A stretch of 64,000 nucleotides of DNA from Chryseobacterium oranimense. Lineage in GTDB: Bacteria > Bacteroidota > Bacteroidia > Flavobacteriales > Weeksellaceae. The position numbers and the translations under genes are program-made. Under the pieces are notes generated by a model. It worked only from the letters and a program-made list of their open reading frames with translations. It had not been told where the DNA came from and did not search any database. Positions 15,849 to 24,197 of this stretch are shown piece by piece. Every line of letters starts with the position of its first letter. Position 1 is the stretch's first letter. The stretch covers positions 744,001 to 808,000 of the forward strand of contig NZ_FQWT01000002.1 in assembly GCF_900129755.1 (NCBI RefSeq), in the 5' to 3' direction.

Positions 15849-16490
15849 ATGAAACTTGAATTAGAAAAATATACAGAACAGCTTAAATTATGGCCTCAGG
15901 AAGGATATCATATAATGGCTCAATATGATGATGACAAAATCATTGTATACCAATCTTATCGAAGAGACATTGGAGAATTTGCAGTCAAAAATCAATATTT
16001 CGGAGGAGCATTCAGTTTAGAAAGAATGACTTGGATAAAGCCTAATTTTCTTTGGATGATGTACCGAAATGGGTGGGGAAGAAAAGAAGGACAAGAGCAT
16101 GTTTTAGCAATTCACTTAAAAATAAGTGCATTCAAAAGTTATCTGGAAAATGCGGTGTATTCAACATACTCCGATAAACTGGAAATTTCCCGTGAAGACT
16201 GGCAAAATCAGGTAAAAGAATCTTCTGTCCGTTTGCAATGGGATCCTGATCATGATCCGTTTGGAAATAAACTGGAAAGAAGAGCTGTACAAATTGGTCT
16301 GCGAAATGAATTTATACGCTCTTTTTCGCGGGAAGATATTCTTTTAATTGAAAATATATCAGATTTTGTAAAAGATCAGTATCAATTTGTATTAAATGAT
16401 GATTTAGATAATTTGCTAACTCCTTTAGAGAGGCCGTTGTTATTTGATGATGAAAATTTGAATAAAAAGCTGAGATTAGATTATAATTAA
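15849..16490 (+). CDS. DUF4291-family protein
   Basis: The 213-residue protein matches what I know of DUF4291: [25 protein letters not shown], then the strongly conserved [19 protein letters not shown] near 59-77, [11 protein letters not shown], a [13 protein letters not shown] loop near 130-140, and [12 protein letters not shown]. The family has no firmly established activity. Its layout could fit an ADP-ribosyltransferase-like fold, but I hold this loosely. It lies between two macrodomain genes in the same run, which suggests work on ADP-ribose or an ADP-ribosylated product. Confidence 0.82.
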   Translation: MKLELEKYTEQLKLWPQEGYHIMAQYDDDKIIVYQSYRRDIGEFAVKNQYFGGAFSLERMTWIKPNFLWMMYRNGWGRKEGQEHVLAIHLKISAFKSYLENAVYSTYSDKLEISREDWQNQVKESSVRLQWDPDHDPFGNKLERRAVQIGLRNEFIRSFSREDILLIENISDFVKDQYQFVLNDDLDNLLTPLERPLLFDDENLNKKLRLDYN

Positions 16491-16494
16491 CATC

Positions 16495-17001
16495 ATGAAC
16501 ATTGAATTAATAAAAGGCGACATTACAAAAATCCATGCAGATGTTATAGTTAATGCAGCTAATTCATCGCTTCTTGGTGGTGGCGGAGTAGACGGAGCAA
16601 TTCATCGGGCAGGAGGAAAGCAGATTCTTGAAGAATGTATCCAGATAAGAAACCGTCAGGGCAAATGTAATACCGGAGAAGCTGTAGTAACATCCGCTGG
16701 AAATCTTCCTGCAAAATACGTAATTCATACTGTAGGTCCCGTTTGGAATGGAGAAGAAAGTAAAAGCTCCAAGCTTTTGGAAGACTGCTACAAAAACTCC
16801 TTACAGCTGGCAGAAAGTCTTAATGTTGAAACGATTGCTTTTCCCAATATCAGTACGGGAGTCTATAGATTTCCAAAAGAACTGGCTGGGAAAATTGCAG
16901 TGGAAACGGTAAAGAATTATCAGTCAGAAATCATTAAGACCGTTATTTTTGTATGCTTTGATGACGAAAATGAAATGATATATAAAATGATTTTAGAATA
17001 A
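16495..17001 (+). CDS. macrodomain O-acetyl-ADP-ribose deacetylase (MacroD/YmdB-like)
   Basis: The 168-residue protein has the MacroD signature: KGDIT at 7-11, [23 protein letters not shown] at 19-41 (with the Asn and Asp33 of the active loop), [17 protein letters not shown] near 66-82, and [12 protein letters not shown] near 116-127. Such enzymes hydrolyse O-acetyl-ADP-ribose, the by-product of sirtuins, and mono-ADP-ribose on acidic residues. A sirtuin gene is two genes downstream. The stop codon overlaps the next start by one base. Confidence 0.93.
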   Translation: MNIELIKGDITKIHADVIVNAANSSLLGGGGVDGAIHRAGGKQILEECIQIRNRQGKCNTGEAVVTSAGNLPAKYVIHTVGPVWNGEESKSSKLLEDCYKNSLQLAESLNVETIAFPNISTGVYRFPKELAGKIAVETVKNYQSEIIKTVIFVCFDDENEMIYKMILE

Positions 17002-17567
17002 TGGAGAAGTTTAATTTCAGATTTGTAGATGATCCTAAAAATCAGAATGTTGGATTAACATTTGAAGAAATTGATGCTCTGAAAGAAAAGATGGGGCTAC
17101 GGTTTCCAAAAGCTTATATTGATTACCTTCTGAATGCAGGGAAGAATTCAAATCTTTTCAATGTAGAAACAAATAGTAACGAATTGCAGAAAATTCAAAA
17201 AGAATTAAGGTTGGAATTAAATCTTCTCAATGTATTTCAAAATGAAGAAATCTTATGCATAAAGAAAAATTTTGAAGCCTATTATTTTTTTAATCTGTCT
17301 GAAAATAAGGGGAAACCAACACTTTATATTCTTTCAGAAATCTGTATAAACGAGAATTGGAATGCCTTCCAAAAAAGAATAACAAAAGGGGAAGGAGAAG
17401 ATTTTGTAACCTTTATTAACCGATTGGCGGAAAGAGAATACGGAATAACGATAACGCAACACCTTAAAAATATTCCATTACACATCATTGCATTGCCAAT
17501 AGCTATTGTTTTTATAGTGGTAGCTGGCGTGATGATTTTAATAGAAAAAATTTGGGGTGAAAATTAA
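17001..17567 (+). CDS. SUKH (SMI1/KNR4)-like protein with a C-terminal membrane anchor
   Basis: The 188-residue protein begins with LTFEEIDALKEKMGLRFPKAYIDYLLNAG at 19-47, which fits the N-terminal helix and Pro-x-x-Tyr of the SMI1/KNR4 (SUKH) fold. YYFFNLSENKGKPTLYILSE and FVTFINRLAERE complete a small alpha/beta domain. A single membrane span lies near 160-182 (IIALPIAIVFIVVAGVMIL). SUKH proteins are often immunity proteins against nucleic-acid-targeting toxins, but there is no toxin gene nearby. In this island it could recruit a target to the membrane. The family call is moderate. Confidence 0.6.
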   Translation: MEKFNFRFVDDPKNQNVGLTFEEIDALKEKMGLRFPKAYIDYLLNAGKNSNLFNVETNSNELQKIQKELRLELNLLNVFQNEEILCIKKNFEAYYFFNLSENKGKPTLYILSEICINENWNAFQKRITKGEGEDFVTFINRLAEREYGITITQHLKNIPLHIIALPIAIVFIVVAGVMILIEKIWGEN

Positions 17568-17574
17568 AAAACCA

Positions 17575-18261
17575 ATGAAAAAACTAACCATATTAAGCGG
17601 TGCCGGAATCAGTGCCGAAAGCGGAATAAAAACCTTCAGAGACGGCGATGGTCTCTGGGAAAACCATAATATAACAGACGTAGCCAGTCCGGAAGGATGG
17701 AGAAAGGACAGGGAACTGGTGCTTGAGTTCTATAACCAGAGAAGAAGGCAGCTTCATGAAGTACAGCCCAATGAGGCCCACAAATTATTAGCCGAACTGG
17801 AAAAATATTTTGAGGTTCAGATCATCACCCAAAATATAGATGATCTTCATGAAAGAGCCGGATCTACCAATATTCTCCACATTCACGGTGAATTGTTCAA
17901 ATCCTGCTCATGCAATAATAAAAATCTGATCTATGAGCAGAAAGACGATATCCGGAACGGAGATAAGGCAGAAGACGGTGCTCAACTGAGACCTTTCATC
18001 GTATGGTTCGGAGAAGATGTTCCATTATATAAGGAAGCACAGGAAAAGGTAAAGGATGCAGATATTCTGGTGGTTATCGGAACCTCTCTTCAGGTCTATC
18101 CGGCAGCCGGATTGATCCATGAAATCAAAGATGACTGTCTCTTAGTGGTGATCAATCCCAACGAAACAGGATTTGGCTATGGGAAAAGAGCTGTTGTTAT
18201 GAAAGAATCAGCAACCCGGGGAATGCAGCTGCTGTTTGATAAATTAATAGATCTTGCATAA
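17575..18261 (+). CDS. sirtuin NAD-dependent protein deacylase (CobB/SIRT5-like)
   Basis: The ATG at 17575 gives 228 residues; a GTG at 17557 would overlap the previous gene. The NAD loop is LSGAGISAESGI (7-18), QNIDDLHERAG starts near 86, and the catalytic His104 sits in HIHGEL. FYNQRRRQL (52-60) gives Tyr53 and Arg56, the Y-x-x-R pair that marks desuccinylase/demalonylase (class III) sirtuins. Only one close Cys pair (Cys111, Cys113) is present where zinc-binding sirtuins have four, so the zinc site is incomplete. The product O-acyl-ADP-ribose would feed the macrodomain enzymes next to it. Its stop overlaps the next start by one base. Confidence 0.9.
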   Translation: MKKLTILSGAGISAESGIKTFRDGDGLWENHNITDVASPEGWRKDRELVLEFYNQRRRQLHEVQPNEAHKLLAELEKYFEVQIITQNIDDLHERAGSTNILHIHGELFKSCSCNNKNLIYEQKDDIRNGDKAEDGAQLRPFIVWFGEDVPLYKEAQEKVKDADILVVIGTSLQVYPAAGLIHEIKDDCLLVVINPNETGFGYGKRAVVMKESATRGMQLLFDKLIDLA

Positions 18262-19226
18262 TGGAAAATGTGGTAAAAGCAGGAATTTTTGGAGTGTGTG
18301 TCGGAGATGCGCTGGGTGTTCCTGTAGAATTCAAGAGCAGAGATCAGCTTAAACGTTCACCAGTTACTGAAATGCGGGCATTGGGAACCCATCATCAGCC
18401 GGCAGGGACATGGAGTGATGACGGTTCGTTAACATTATGCCTTACTGATAGTCTCTGCAATGGATATGACCCGGAAGATATGGCTTTAAAATTCCTTCAA
18501 TGGTATAATGCGGAAATATGGACTCCGCATGGAAGAGTTTTTGATATCGGAATTGCAACCTCACAAGCCATTTCCAGAATAAGCAAAGGTACGCCTCCTA
18601 CTTTATGCGGCGGAAATTCTGAGTTTGATAATGGCAATGGCTCTTTAATGAGGATATTACCCCTTTTATTTTATATCAAAGACTTTCCTATTGAAAAGCG
18701 GTTTGATATTACAAAAGATGTTTCATCCATCACCCATAGTCATATTCGCTCTGTCATAGCTTGTTTTATTTATTTAGAATTGGCTTTAGAAATTCTGAAA
18801 GGAAAAGATAAATGGGAAGCATACAGAGCTATGCAGATTAAAGTTCGAAACTTTTTAGATTATCATCCTGTTTGTTCACAAAATGAAATGGATAAATTCC
18901 ACAGGATTTTAGAATTAAAGATAGGAGAATATGATTTGGCTCCAATACATACTTTGCAGGAAGAAGAAATCAGTTCTTCCGGCTATGTTCTTCACAGTCT
19001 GGAAGCCTCATTGTGGTGCTTTCTCAACTCAGAAGCCTATGCTGAAGCTGTTTTAAAAGCTGTAAATTTAGGAGAAGATACAGATACAACCGGAGCCATA
19101 ACTGGAGGACTTGCAGGAATTTATTATGGGTTTGAAAATATTCCGGAAGAATGGGTAAATGAGCTGGTGAGGAAAAATGATATTGAAGCTTTATGCGAAA
19201 AGCTTCACAAGAAATTAATGAAATAA
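18261..19226 (+). CDS. ADP-ribosylglycohydrolase (DraG/ARH family)
   Basis: This 321-residue protein shows the ARH fold markers: GVCVGDALGVPVEF at 11-24, WSDDGSLTL at 51-59 (the first metal-binding Ser/Asp/Asp cluster), NGNGSLMRILPL near 126-137, and LGEDTDTTGAITGGLAG near 272-288 (second metal cluster). Such dimetal enzymes remove ADP-ribose from arginine, serine or O-acetyl-ADP-ribose, and some act on DNA or RNA ends. Both metal clusters look intact, so it should be active. It lies between the sirtuin and kptA genes in the same run. Confidence 0.92.
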   Translation: MENVVKAGIFGVCVGDALGVPVEFKSRDQLKRSPVTEMRALGTHHQPAGTWSDDGSLTLCLTDSLCNGYDPEDMALKFLQWYNAEIWTPHGRVFDIGIATSQAISRISKGTPPTLCGGNSEFDNGNGSLMRILPLLFYIKDFPIEKRFDITKDVSSITHSHIRSVIACFIYLELALEILKGKDKWEAYRAMQIKVRNFLDYHPVCSQNEMDKFHRILELKIGEYDLAPIHTLQEEEISSSGYVLHSLEASLWCFLNSEAYAEAVLKAVNLGEDTDTTGAITGGLAGIYYGFENIPEEWVNELVRKNDIEALCEKLHKKLMK

Positions 19227-19237
19227 AAACATAGACA

Positions 19238-19780
19238 ATGAATGAAATAGAAAACAAAAGAATAAGCAAATTTTTAAGCCTTATTCTGAGGCATCAGCCT
19301 GAAACCATTCAGCTGAAACTTGATGAAAACGGATGGGCAGACGTCAGTGAACTGATTACAAAAGCTGCAAAGGGCAGAATGCACTTCAGTTTTGAAGACC
19401 TTGAAGAAGTAGTGGAAACCAATAATAAAAAACGTTTTGCCTTTAATGAAGACAAAACCATGATCAGAGCCAGCCAGGGACATTCCATCGATATAGATCT
19501 GGCTTTAAAAGCAATACAGCCGCCCGACTTCCTGTATCATGGAACTGCGGATTCCAATATTTCTTCCATTTTTGAAAAAGGAATTGAAAAAAGAAACCGT
19601 CAGCATGTTCACCTGAGCGCAGATAAGGAAACAGCCACCAAAGTAGGAATGCGTCATGGAAAACCTGTTATTCTGACGATCAGGACAAAGGAAATGTTCG
19701 ATAATGGAATACCTTTCTACCTTTCAGCAAACGGAGTTTGGCTGACAGATTTTGTGGATGCCAAATATATTTCAAAGTAA
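19238..19780 (+). CDS. kptA: RNA 2'-phosphotransferase (KptA/Tpt1)
   Basis: The 180-residue enzyme has the Tpt1 signature SKFLSLILRHQPE. Its catalytic quartet is visible as Arg18, His19, Arg77 (in IRASQGHS) and Arg121 (in RNRQHVHLS); FLYHGT lies near 98-103. Tpt1 takes an internal RNA 2'-phosphate, transfers ADP-ribose from NAD to it, then releases ADP-ribose 1'',2''-cyclic phosphate and nicotinamide. No RNA ligase that would create such a 2'-phosphate is in the window. Bacterial homologues can also ADP-ribosylate nucleic acid 5'-phosphate ends. The neighbouring macrodomains and phosphatase could process its product. Confidence 0.95.
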   Translation: MNEIENKRISKFLSLILRHQPETIQLKLDENGWADVSELITKAAKGRMHFSFEDLEEVVETNNKKRFAFNEDKTMIRASQGHSIDIDLALKAIQPPDFLYHGTADSNISSIFEKGIEKRNRQHVHLSADKETATKVGMRHGKPVILTIRTKEMFDNGIPFYLSANGVWLTDFVDAKYISK

Positions 19781-19781
19781 G

Positions 19782-20528
19782 ATGGGCAGAACATTAGTCG
19801 TAGGGGATATTCACGGAGGCTTCAAGGCATTGAAACAGGTTTTTGAAAGAGCGGAGGTTACAGATAATGATCATCTTATTTTTCTGGGAGACTATGTGGA
19901 TGGCTGGAGCCAATCTGCTGAGGTCATCAGCTTTCTCATTGAGCTGTCAGAAAAACAGCCGTGTATTTTTATTAAAGGAAATCACGATGCCTGGTGCGAA
20001 GACTGGCTGTCATCCGGAAACCAGCCTGATAAATGGCTTTTTAACGGAGGTAAAAGTACTGTAGAAAGTTATAATGACTATTCATTGGAAGACCTGCAGC
20101 TCCACCTTGAATTCTTTCAGAGGATGAAAAACTATCATATAGATCAGAAAAAAAGGTTATTTATTCATGCAGGTTACTCATCTATGCATGGTCCTGAAAA
20201 TGAGGTTTATTCAAGCAATTACCGATGGGACAGAACCCTGTGGGAAACGGCCGTTGCCATGGATAAAAAGCTGAAGAAAGATTCGAAGCTTTATCCCAAA
20301 AGATTGCTTCTGTATAACGAAATATTTATAGGACACACGCCGACATTGGATATTGGAATTAGTTATCCGGTGAACAAAGCGAATATCTGGAATATGGATA
20401 CCGGAGCTGCTTTCACAGGTTCTCTCTCCATAATGGATATTGATACCAGGGAATTCTGGCAGAGCGATCCGCTTCCATCCTTATACCCTGACGAAAAGGG
20501 CAGGAATACGGACATCACAGGCACATAA
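19782..20528 (+). CDS. metallophosphoesterase (PPP/ApaH-like), last gene of the ADP-ribose island
   Basis: The ATG at 19782 gives 248 residues and begins one base after the kptA stop. The dimetal motifs are intact: GDIHGG (8-13), GDYVDG near 37-42, GNHDAW near 72-77, HAGYSS near 130 and GHTPT near 185. It is a calcineurin-like phosphatase close to the PPP Ser/Thr phosphatase and ApaH group. Within the island a plausible task is hydrolysis of ADP-ribose phosphates or of dinucleotides left by KptA, but protein phosphatase activity cannot be excluded. It closes the run; about 190 bases of AT-rich DNA follow without a clear terminator. Confidence 0.85.
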   Translation: MGRTLVVGDIHGGFKALKQVFERAEVTDNDHLIFLGDYVDGWSQSAEVISFLIELSEKQPCIFIKGNHDAWCEDWLSSGNQPDKWLFNGGKSTVESYNDYSLEDLQLHLEFFQRMKNYHIDQKKRLFIHAGYSSMHGPENEVYSSNYRWDRTLWETAVAMDKKLKKDSKLYPKRLLLYNEIFIGHTPTLDIGISYPVNKANIWNMDTGAAFTGSLSIMDIDTREFWQSDPLPSLYPDEKGRNTDITGT

Positions 20529-20715
20529 GTTCTTTAAAAAACCAAAGATCATTTTATTAAAAAAAATCTGCGCAATCTGCAAGAGAAAGAAACACAATAA
20601 TCTTAGAAAACAGTAAACCTCCCAGTTTATTTCAAAAAATTGTACTTTTTTTATCGTTAAAAATAAAAGTTTAAACAAAATCATTAAGTAATTTTGAAGA
20701 TCAAAATTTGCTTCA

Positions 20716-22440
20716 ATGAAACTGAAATACCTCCTGATCTTCCTGAGCTCATCCTGGCTATTCGCCCAAAATTCATTTCAAACCCCTTTTGAAAAAGGAA
20801 ACAGAAACCAAACGGTAACCTATGACGAAATGAATGCCTATTACCAGGGACTTTCCAAAAACTTTAATACGGTTCAATACCTTAAAAAAGGGGAAGACGA
20901 CAACGGAAAACCAATCTATGTGGTCATTTACAACCCCTTTCCGGAAAAAAATATTGAAAAACTAAGAAAAGATAAAGCGGTTCTCTTCGTCAACAATGGG
21001 ATCCATCCGGGCGAACCGGACGGAATAGATGCTACAATGATGCTGATCCGTGATCTGGCAACCGGAAAAGTAAAAACACCCAAAAATTTTATCGTAGCGG
21101 CAATTTCCGCTTACAATGTCAGTGGAATGCTGAACAGAGGTTCTTATTCAAGAGCCAATCAGAACGGACCGGAACAGTATGGCTTTAGGGGAAATGCAAG
21201 AAATTATGATCTGAACAGGGATTTTATTAAAGCAGATTCCAGGAACGCCAGAAGCTTTCAGGAAATTTATCAGTGGCTGCAGCCGGATGTTTTTATAGAC
21301 AATCATGTAAGTAACGGAGCTGATTATCAGTATACTTTTACCTATATTTCCACCTTTAAAGAACGCCTTGGAAATACCCTTGGAAATTATTTTTACAATG
21401 ATTACCAGGCTAAAAATCTGGAGGATATGAAAAAGCAGGGCTACGAAAGTACCCCTTACGTCAATATTCACGGGGATGTACCGGATGAAGGATTTGCCGC
21501 TTTTGAAGATTCTCCGAGGTATTCCACAGGATATACCACATTATTTAATTCCCTGGGAACCGTTCCTGAAACGCATATGCTGAAACCTTATGATAAAAGA
21601 GTGGATGCAACCTATAAATATATGTTGGTGAACCTTCAGAATATAGAAAAGGATTATCAAAAAATAAAGCAGCTGCGACTTGACAATTTAAAACAGTACA
21701 AAGCCGGAATGCAGTATGGAATCCGCTGGAAAATAGACTCTGCAAAATTCTCTACCATGGATTTCAAAGGATACGAAGGAAAATATAAAGCCAGTGATAT
21801 TTCAGGGAAACCAAGGCTGTATTACGACAGAAACAAACCCTTTACAAAAAAGATAAAACTCTTTACCACAGCTGTTCCTGTAGGATATATCACCATTCCG
21901 AAATATTATATGGTTCCGCAGTCCCAGTATCGGGTAATTGAAGAGCTGAAGAGAAACAGGATTCAAATGACAAGGCTTCAGAAAGACAGCATTGCAAACG
22001 TTGAATCTTATAAAATTAATGATTTTAAAACAGTGAAAAACCCATATGAAGGACATTATCTTCATTATGATACAACGGTAGAAACAGCAAAAAGAAGCCT
22101 CACTTTTTCTGCCGGAGATTATTTAATTTCTACAGATCAGCCTGGTGTTAAATATATCATAGAAACACTTGAGCCTGAGGCATTAGACTCATTTTTTAAC
22201 TGGAATTTCTTTGATGGAATTTTAGCGCAGAAAGAATATTACTCCCCATATATTTTTGAAGACACGGCTTCAGAACTGTTAAAAACCGATAAAAAGCTGA
22301 AAGAAGCGTTTGAAGCAAAAAAAGCAACAGATAAAAAGTTTGCAGATGACGGAAATGCCCAACTCGACTGGATCTACAGAAATTCCCCGTATTTCGAAGA
22401 AAAAACATTCAGACAATATCCGGTTTATAGAATCTTATAA
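20716..22440 (+). CDS. secreted M14-family zinc carboxypeptidase
   Basis: The 574-residue protein has a signal peptide at 1-17 (LIFLSSSWLFAQ). In the M14 domain, zinc ligands His97 and Glu100 lie in GIHPGEPDG and the third ligand His197 in IDNHVSNGAD. NYDLNRDF at 163-170 supplies the substrate-binding Asn-Arg. A GTVPETHM loop near 285 may hold the catalytic Glu. The C-terminal 200 residues carry no domain I recognise and may form a beta-sandwich. It should trim peptides in the periplasm or outside. No operon partner is evident. Confidence 0.87.
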   Translation: MKLKYLLIFLSSSWLFAQNSFQTPFEKGNRNQTVTYDEMNAYYQGLSKNFNTVQYLKKGEDDNGKPIYVVIYNPFPEKNIEKLRKDKAVLFVNNGIHPGEPDGIDATMMLIRDLATGKVKTPKNFIVAAISAYNVSGMLNRGSYSRANQNGPEQYGFRGNARNYDLNRDFIKADSRNARSFQEIYQWLQPDVFIDNHVSNGADYQYTFTYISTFKERLGNTLGNYFYNDYQAKNLEDMKKQGYESTPYVNIHGDVPDEGFAAFEDSPRYSTGYTTLFNSLGTVPETHMLKPYDKRVDATYKYMLVNLQNIEKDYQKIKQLRLDNLKQYKAGMQYGIRWKIDSAKFSTMDFKGYEGKYKASDISGKPRLYYDRNKPFTKKIKLFTTAVPVGYITIPKYYMVPQSQYRVIEELKRNRIQMTRLQKDSIANVESYKINDFKTVKNPYEGHYLHYDTTVETAKRSLTFSAGDYLISTDQPGVKYIIETLEPEALDSFFNWNFFDGILAQKEYYSPYIFEDTASELLKTDKKLKEAFEAKKATDKKFADDGNAQLDWIYRNSPYFEEKTFRQYPVYRIL

Positions 22441-22582
22441 GAAATTAAAATTAGATTTAAAATATTGATAATCAGTTTATAATTTTCAGGTTTTGCACCT
22501 ATGCAATTAGGGTGTTTTTCCTGTCAGTCTTTCCTTATATTCAGACGAAATTTGCTTTATAAAACCAATAAAAACTATAGTT

Positions 22583-22864
22583 ATGGCAACTAAAAAGCAT
22601 TTTTTCGTTTCATTGGAAGGGGTAGACCTTTCGGACGAGCAGTTAAAAAGCATTGACAGAGGAATTCAGAGTGTAGTTCTTTCTGAACTTTCAAAAATTG
22701 ATAATTCACAAGCCTTTGGGGCTCACAGGGATTTCAAAGGTTTGGTAAGACCCTTGAAGATCAAAGACTGGTTCCCGTGGGGAATCATTATTTTCAAACC
22801 GGGTATTGATATCCAGAGCCAGATCAAAGACATTCAGTCTCAAATTAAAATGTATGGAGGCTAA
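22583..22864 (+). CDS. small protein of unknown function
   Basis: The 93-residue protein is not recognised. It has no signal peptide. A WFPWGIIIFKPG segment near 64-75 is followed by a repeat-like amphipathic end (DIQSQIKDIQSQIKMYGG). The next gene starts inside its last codons (overlap 22854-22864), so the two are probably translated together. Confidence 0.6.
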   Translation: MATKKHFFVSLEGVDLSDEQLKSIDRGIQSVVLSELSKIDNSQAFGAHRDFKGLVRPLKIKDWFPWGIIIFKPGIDIQSQIKDIQSQIKMYGG

Positions 22865-23264
22865 TTCCAATACTTCAAAGAAGATGTGTCCCAGTTACTT
22901 AGGGAAAATTGGGGCACAGCTTTTTGGAGTGGTCAGCAAAGATGGTAAAGTACGGTTCATTACACCTCTTACCGTTACAGAAGACTTTCTTGAGCGAAAT
23001 AAAGACAAAAACAGTCTTGAGCAGAGATTCCGGTTTACAGGAAAATGTGTTGAGAAAGGCTGTGCACAATGGAATGCAGAAGAATCCAAATGCTCCCTGT
23101 CCCAAAAAGTTCAGAATTTAGACACCCATAAAGAAACTGAATTATTCTTTTGCCCGATCAGGTCGCAATGCAGATGGTTTTCACAGGATGGTAAGGAAGC
23201 CTGTTTTGCATGCAATGAAGTAACAAGGAATATGGAAGAGCTTCTTGTAGGTTCGCAACAATAA
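22854..23264 (+). CDS. Cys-rich protein of unknown function
   Basis: The ATG at 22854 gives 136 residues. At least eight Cys occur, in CPSYLGK near the start, CVEKGC-x-QW-x-C near 60-75, CPIRSQC near 105, and CFAC near 117-120. The paired spacing suggests a metal or iron-sulfur site rather than disulfides, since no signal peptide is present. It overlaps the preceding 93-residue gene by 11 bases and ends at a strong terminator. I do not recognise the family. Confidence 0.65.
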   Translation: MEANSNTSKKMCPSYLGKIGAQLFGVVSKDGKVRFITPLTVTEDFLERNKDKNSLEQRFRFTGKCVEKGCAQWNAEESKCSLSQKVQNLDTHKETELFFCPIRSQCRWFSQDGKEACFACNEVTRNMEELLVGSQQ

Positions 23265-23295
23265 AAAAGACGCTTCAATTTGAAACGTCTTTTTG
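23263..23295. terminator. bidirectional terminator
   Basis: AAAAAGACG pairs with CGTCTTTTT around an inner TTCAA/TTGAA helix. It separates the Cys-rich gene from the converging JmjC-like gene. Confidence 0.8.
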
Positions 23296-23297
23296 TT

Positions 23298-24179
23298 TTA
23301 TTTTGGTAAGCCTCTTTTTAAAGCTAGCTCTGCTCTTTTAACGGCTACTTTTTCTTTCCAGTCCATGTATTTCTTTTTGAAATTGGCCTTCATGATGTCA
23401 TCAAATTTGCGCTGTACAGTGAGATTCCATAGAGAATGTGCTTTTACTGCCCAGGATTTGTCCCAAGCCCTTAAAGAAATGGAAAAACTGCCATCCAGAT
23501 ATTTCATCCAGTGCCACCATCCGGTAGGCATAAAAAGGGTATCTCCATGCTCAAGGAAGCATTCGATTCCTTCTACACCGTCAAGAGCAGGAAATTTGGT
23601 AAAATCCGGGTTTTCTATGTCATAATCTTCCAGGGCATACGTAGCATAAGGAAGCTGATATAATCTCTCTTTCCACTTATAATCGAAAAGCAGAACATGC
23701 TTTCTTCCGTTGAAGTGGGTATGAAAAATATGCGCCATGTCGATGTCATAGTGAAGGAATGTTACAGACCCTTTACCTCCGAAGAACATAGATGGATATT
23801 TGTCCAGAAAACCTCCCATAAGATCTTTGGGAGAAATATAATCCTGTAATAAATTTTTAGCATGCTTTATCGGATCGAAGAAGAAAATTCTAAGATCGGT
23901 CGGCTCTCTCTGGATTAGATCAATATAATCCCCGAACTTCATTTCAGCCGTTGGAGTATTGATTGGAGCCGCGGGATCAGCTTTTGAACTATCATATAAA
24001 GGAACCGTAACATCTCCTACCGTCTCCTTCATATATTCCATTGTCCATTTCTGATAAGCAGGCCATTTTTTTGCCATGTTCTTAATGACAACGGGCCTTC
24101 TCGCCTTAAGATATTTTTCGTAGAAATCTTCTTTAGAAATATCATCTACAACATCTATAGGCTTTAAAATAATTCCCAT
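23298..24179 (-). CDS. cupin-like (JmjC/Cupin_8) Fe(II)/2-oxoglutarate hydroxylase
   Basis: The 293-residue protein has the FIH/JmjC-type layout. RRPVVIKNMAKKWPA lies near 27-41. The iron ligands are visible as His143 and Asp145 in FLHYDID, and His223 in TGWWHWM. Lys160 in FNGRKHVLLF is placed to bind 2-oxoglutarate, and LEHGDTLFMPTGWWH is typical. Such enzymes hydroxylate proteins or RNA-linked targets in the cytoplasm; the substrate here is unknown. A minus-strand -7 element (TAATTTTG) is found 19 bases before the ATG. Confidence 0.88.
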   Translation of the reverse strand: MGIILKPIDVVDDISKEDFYEKYLKARRPVVIKNMAKKWPAYQKWTMEYMKETVGDVTVPLYDSSKADPAAPINTPTAEMKFGDYIDLIQREPTDLRIFFFDPIKHAKNLLQDYISPKDLMGGFLDKYPSMFFGGKGSVTFLHYDIDMAHIFHTHFNGRKHVLLFDYKWKERLYQLPYATYALEDYDIENPDFTKFPALDGVEGIECFLEHGDTLFMPTGWWHWMKYLDGSFSISLRAWDKSWAVKAHSLWNLTVQRKFDDIMKANFKKKYMDWKEKVAVKRAELALKRGLPK

Positions 24180-24197
24180 TCTATAAATTTTATGTTA

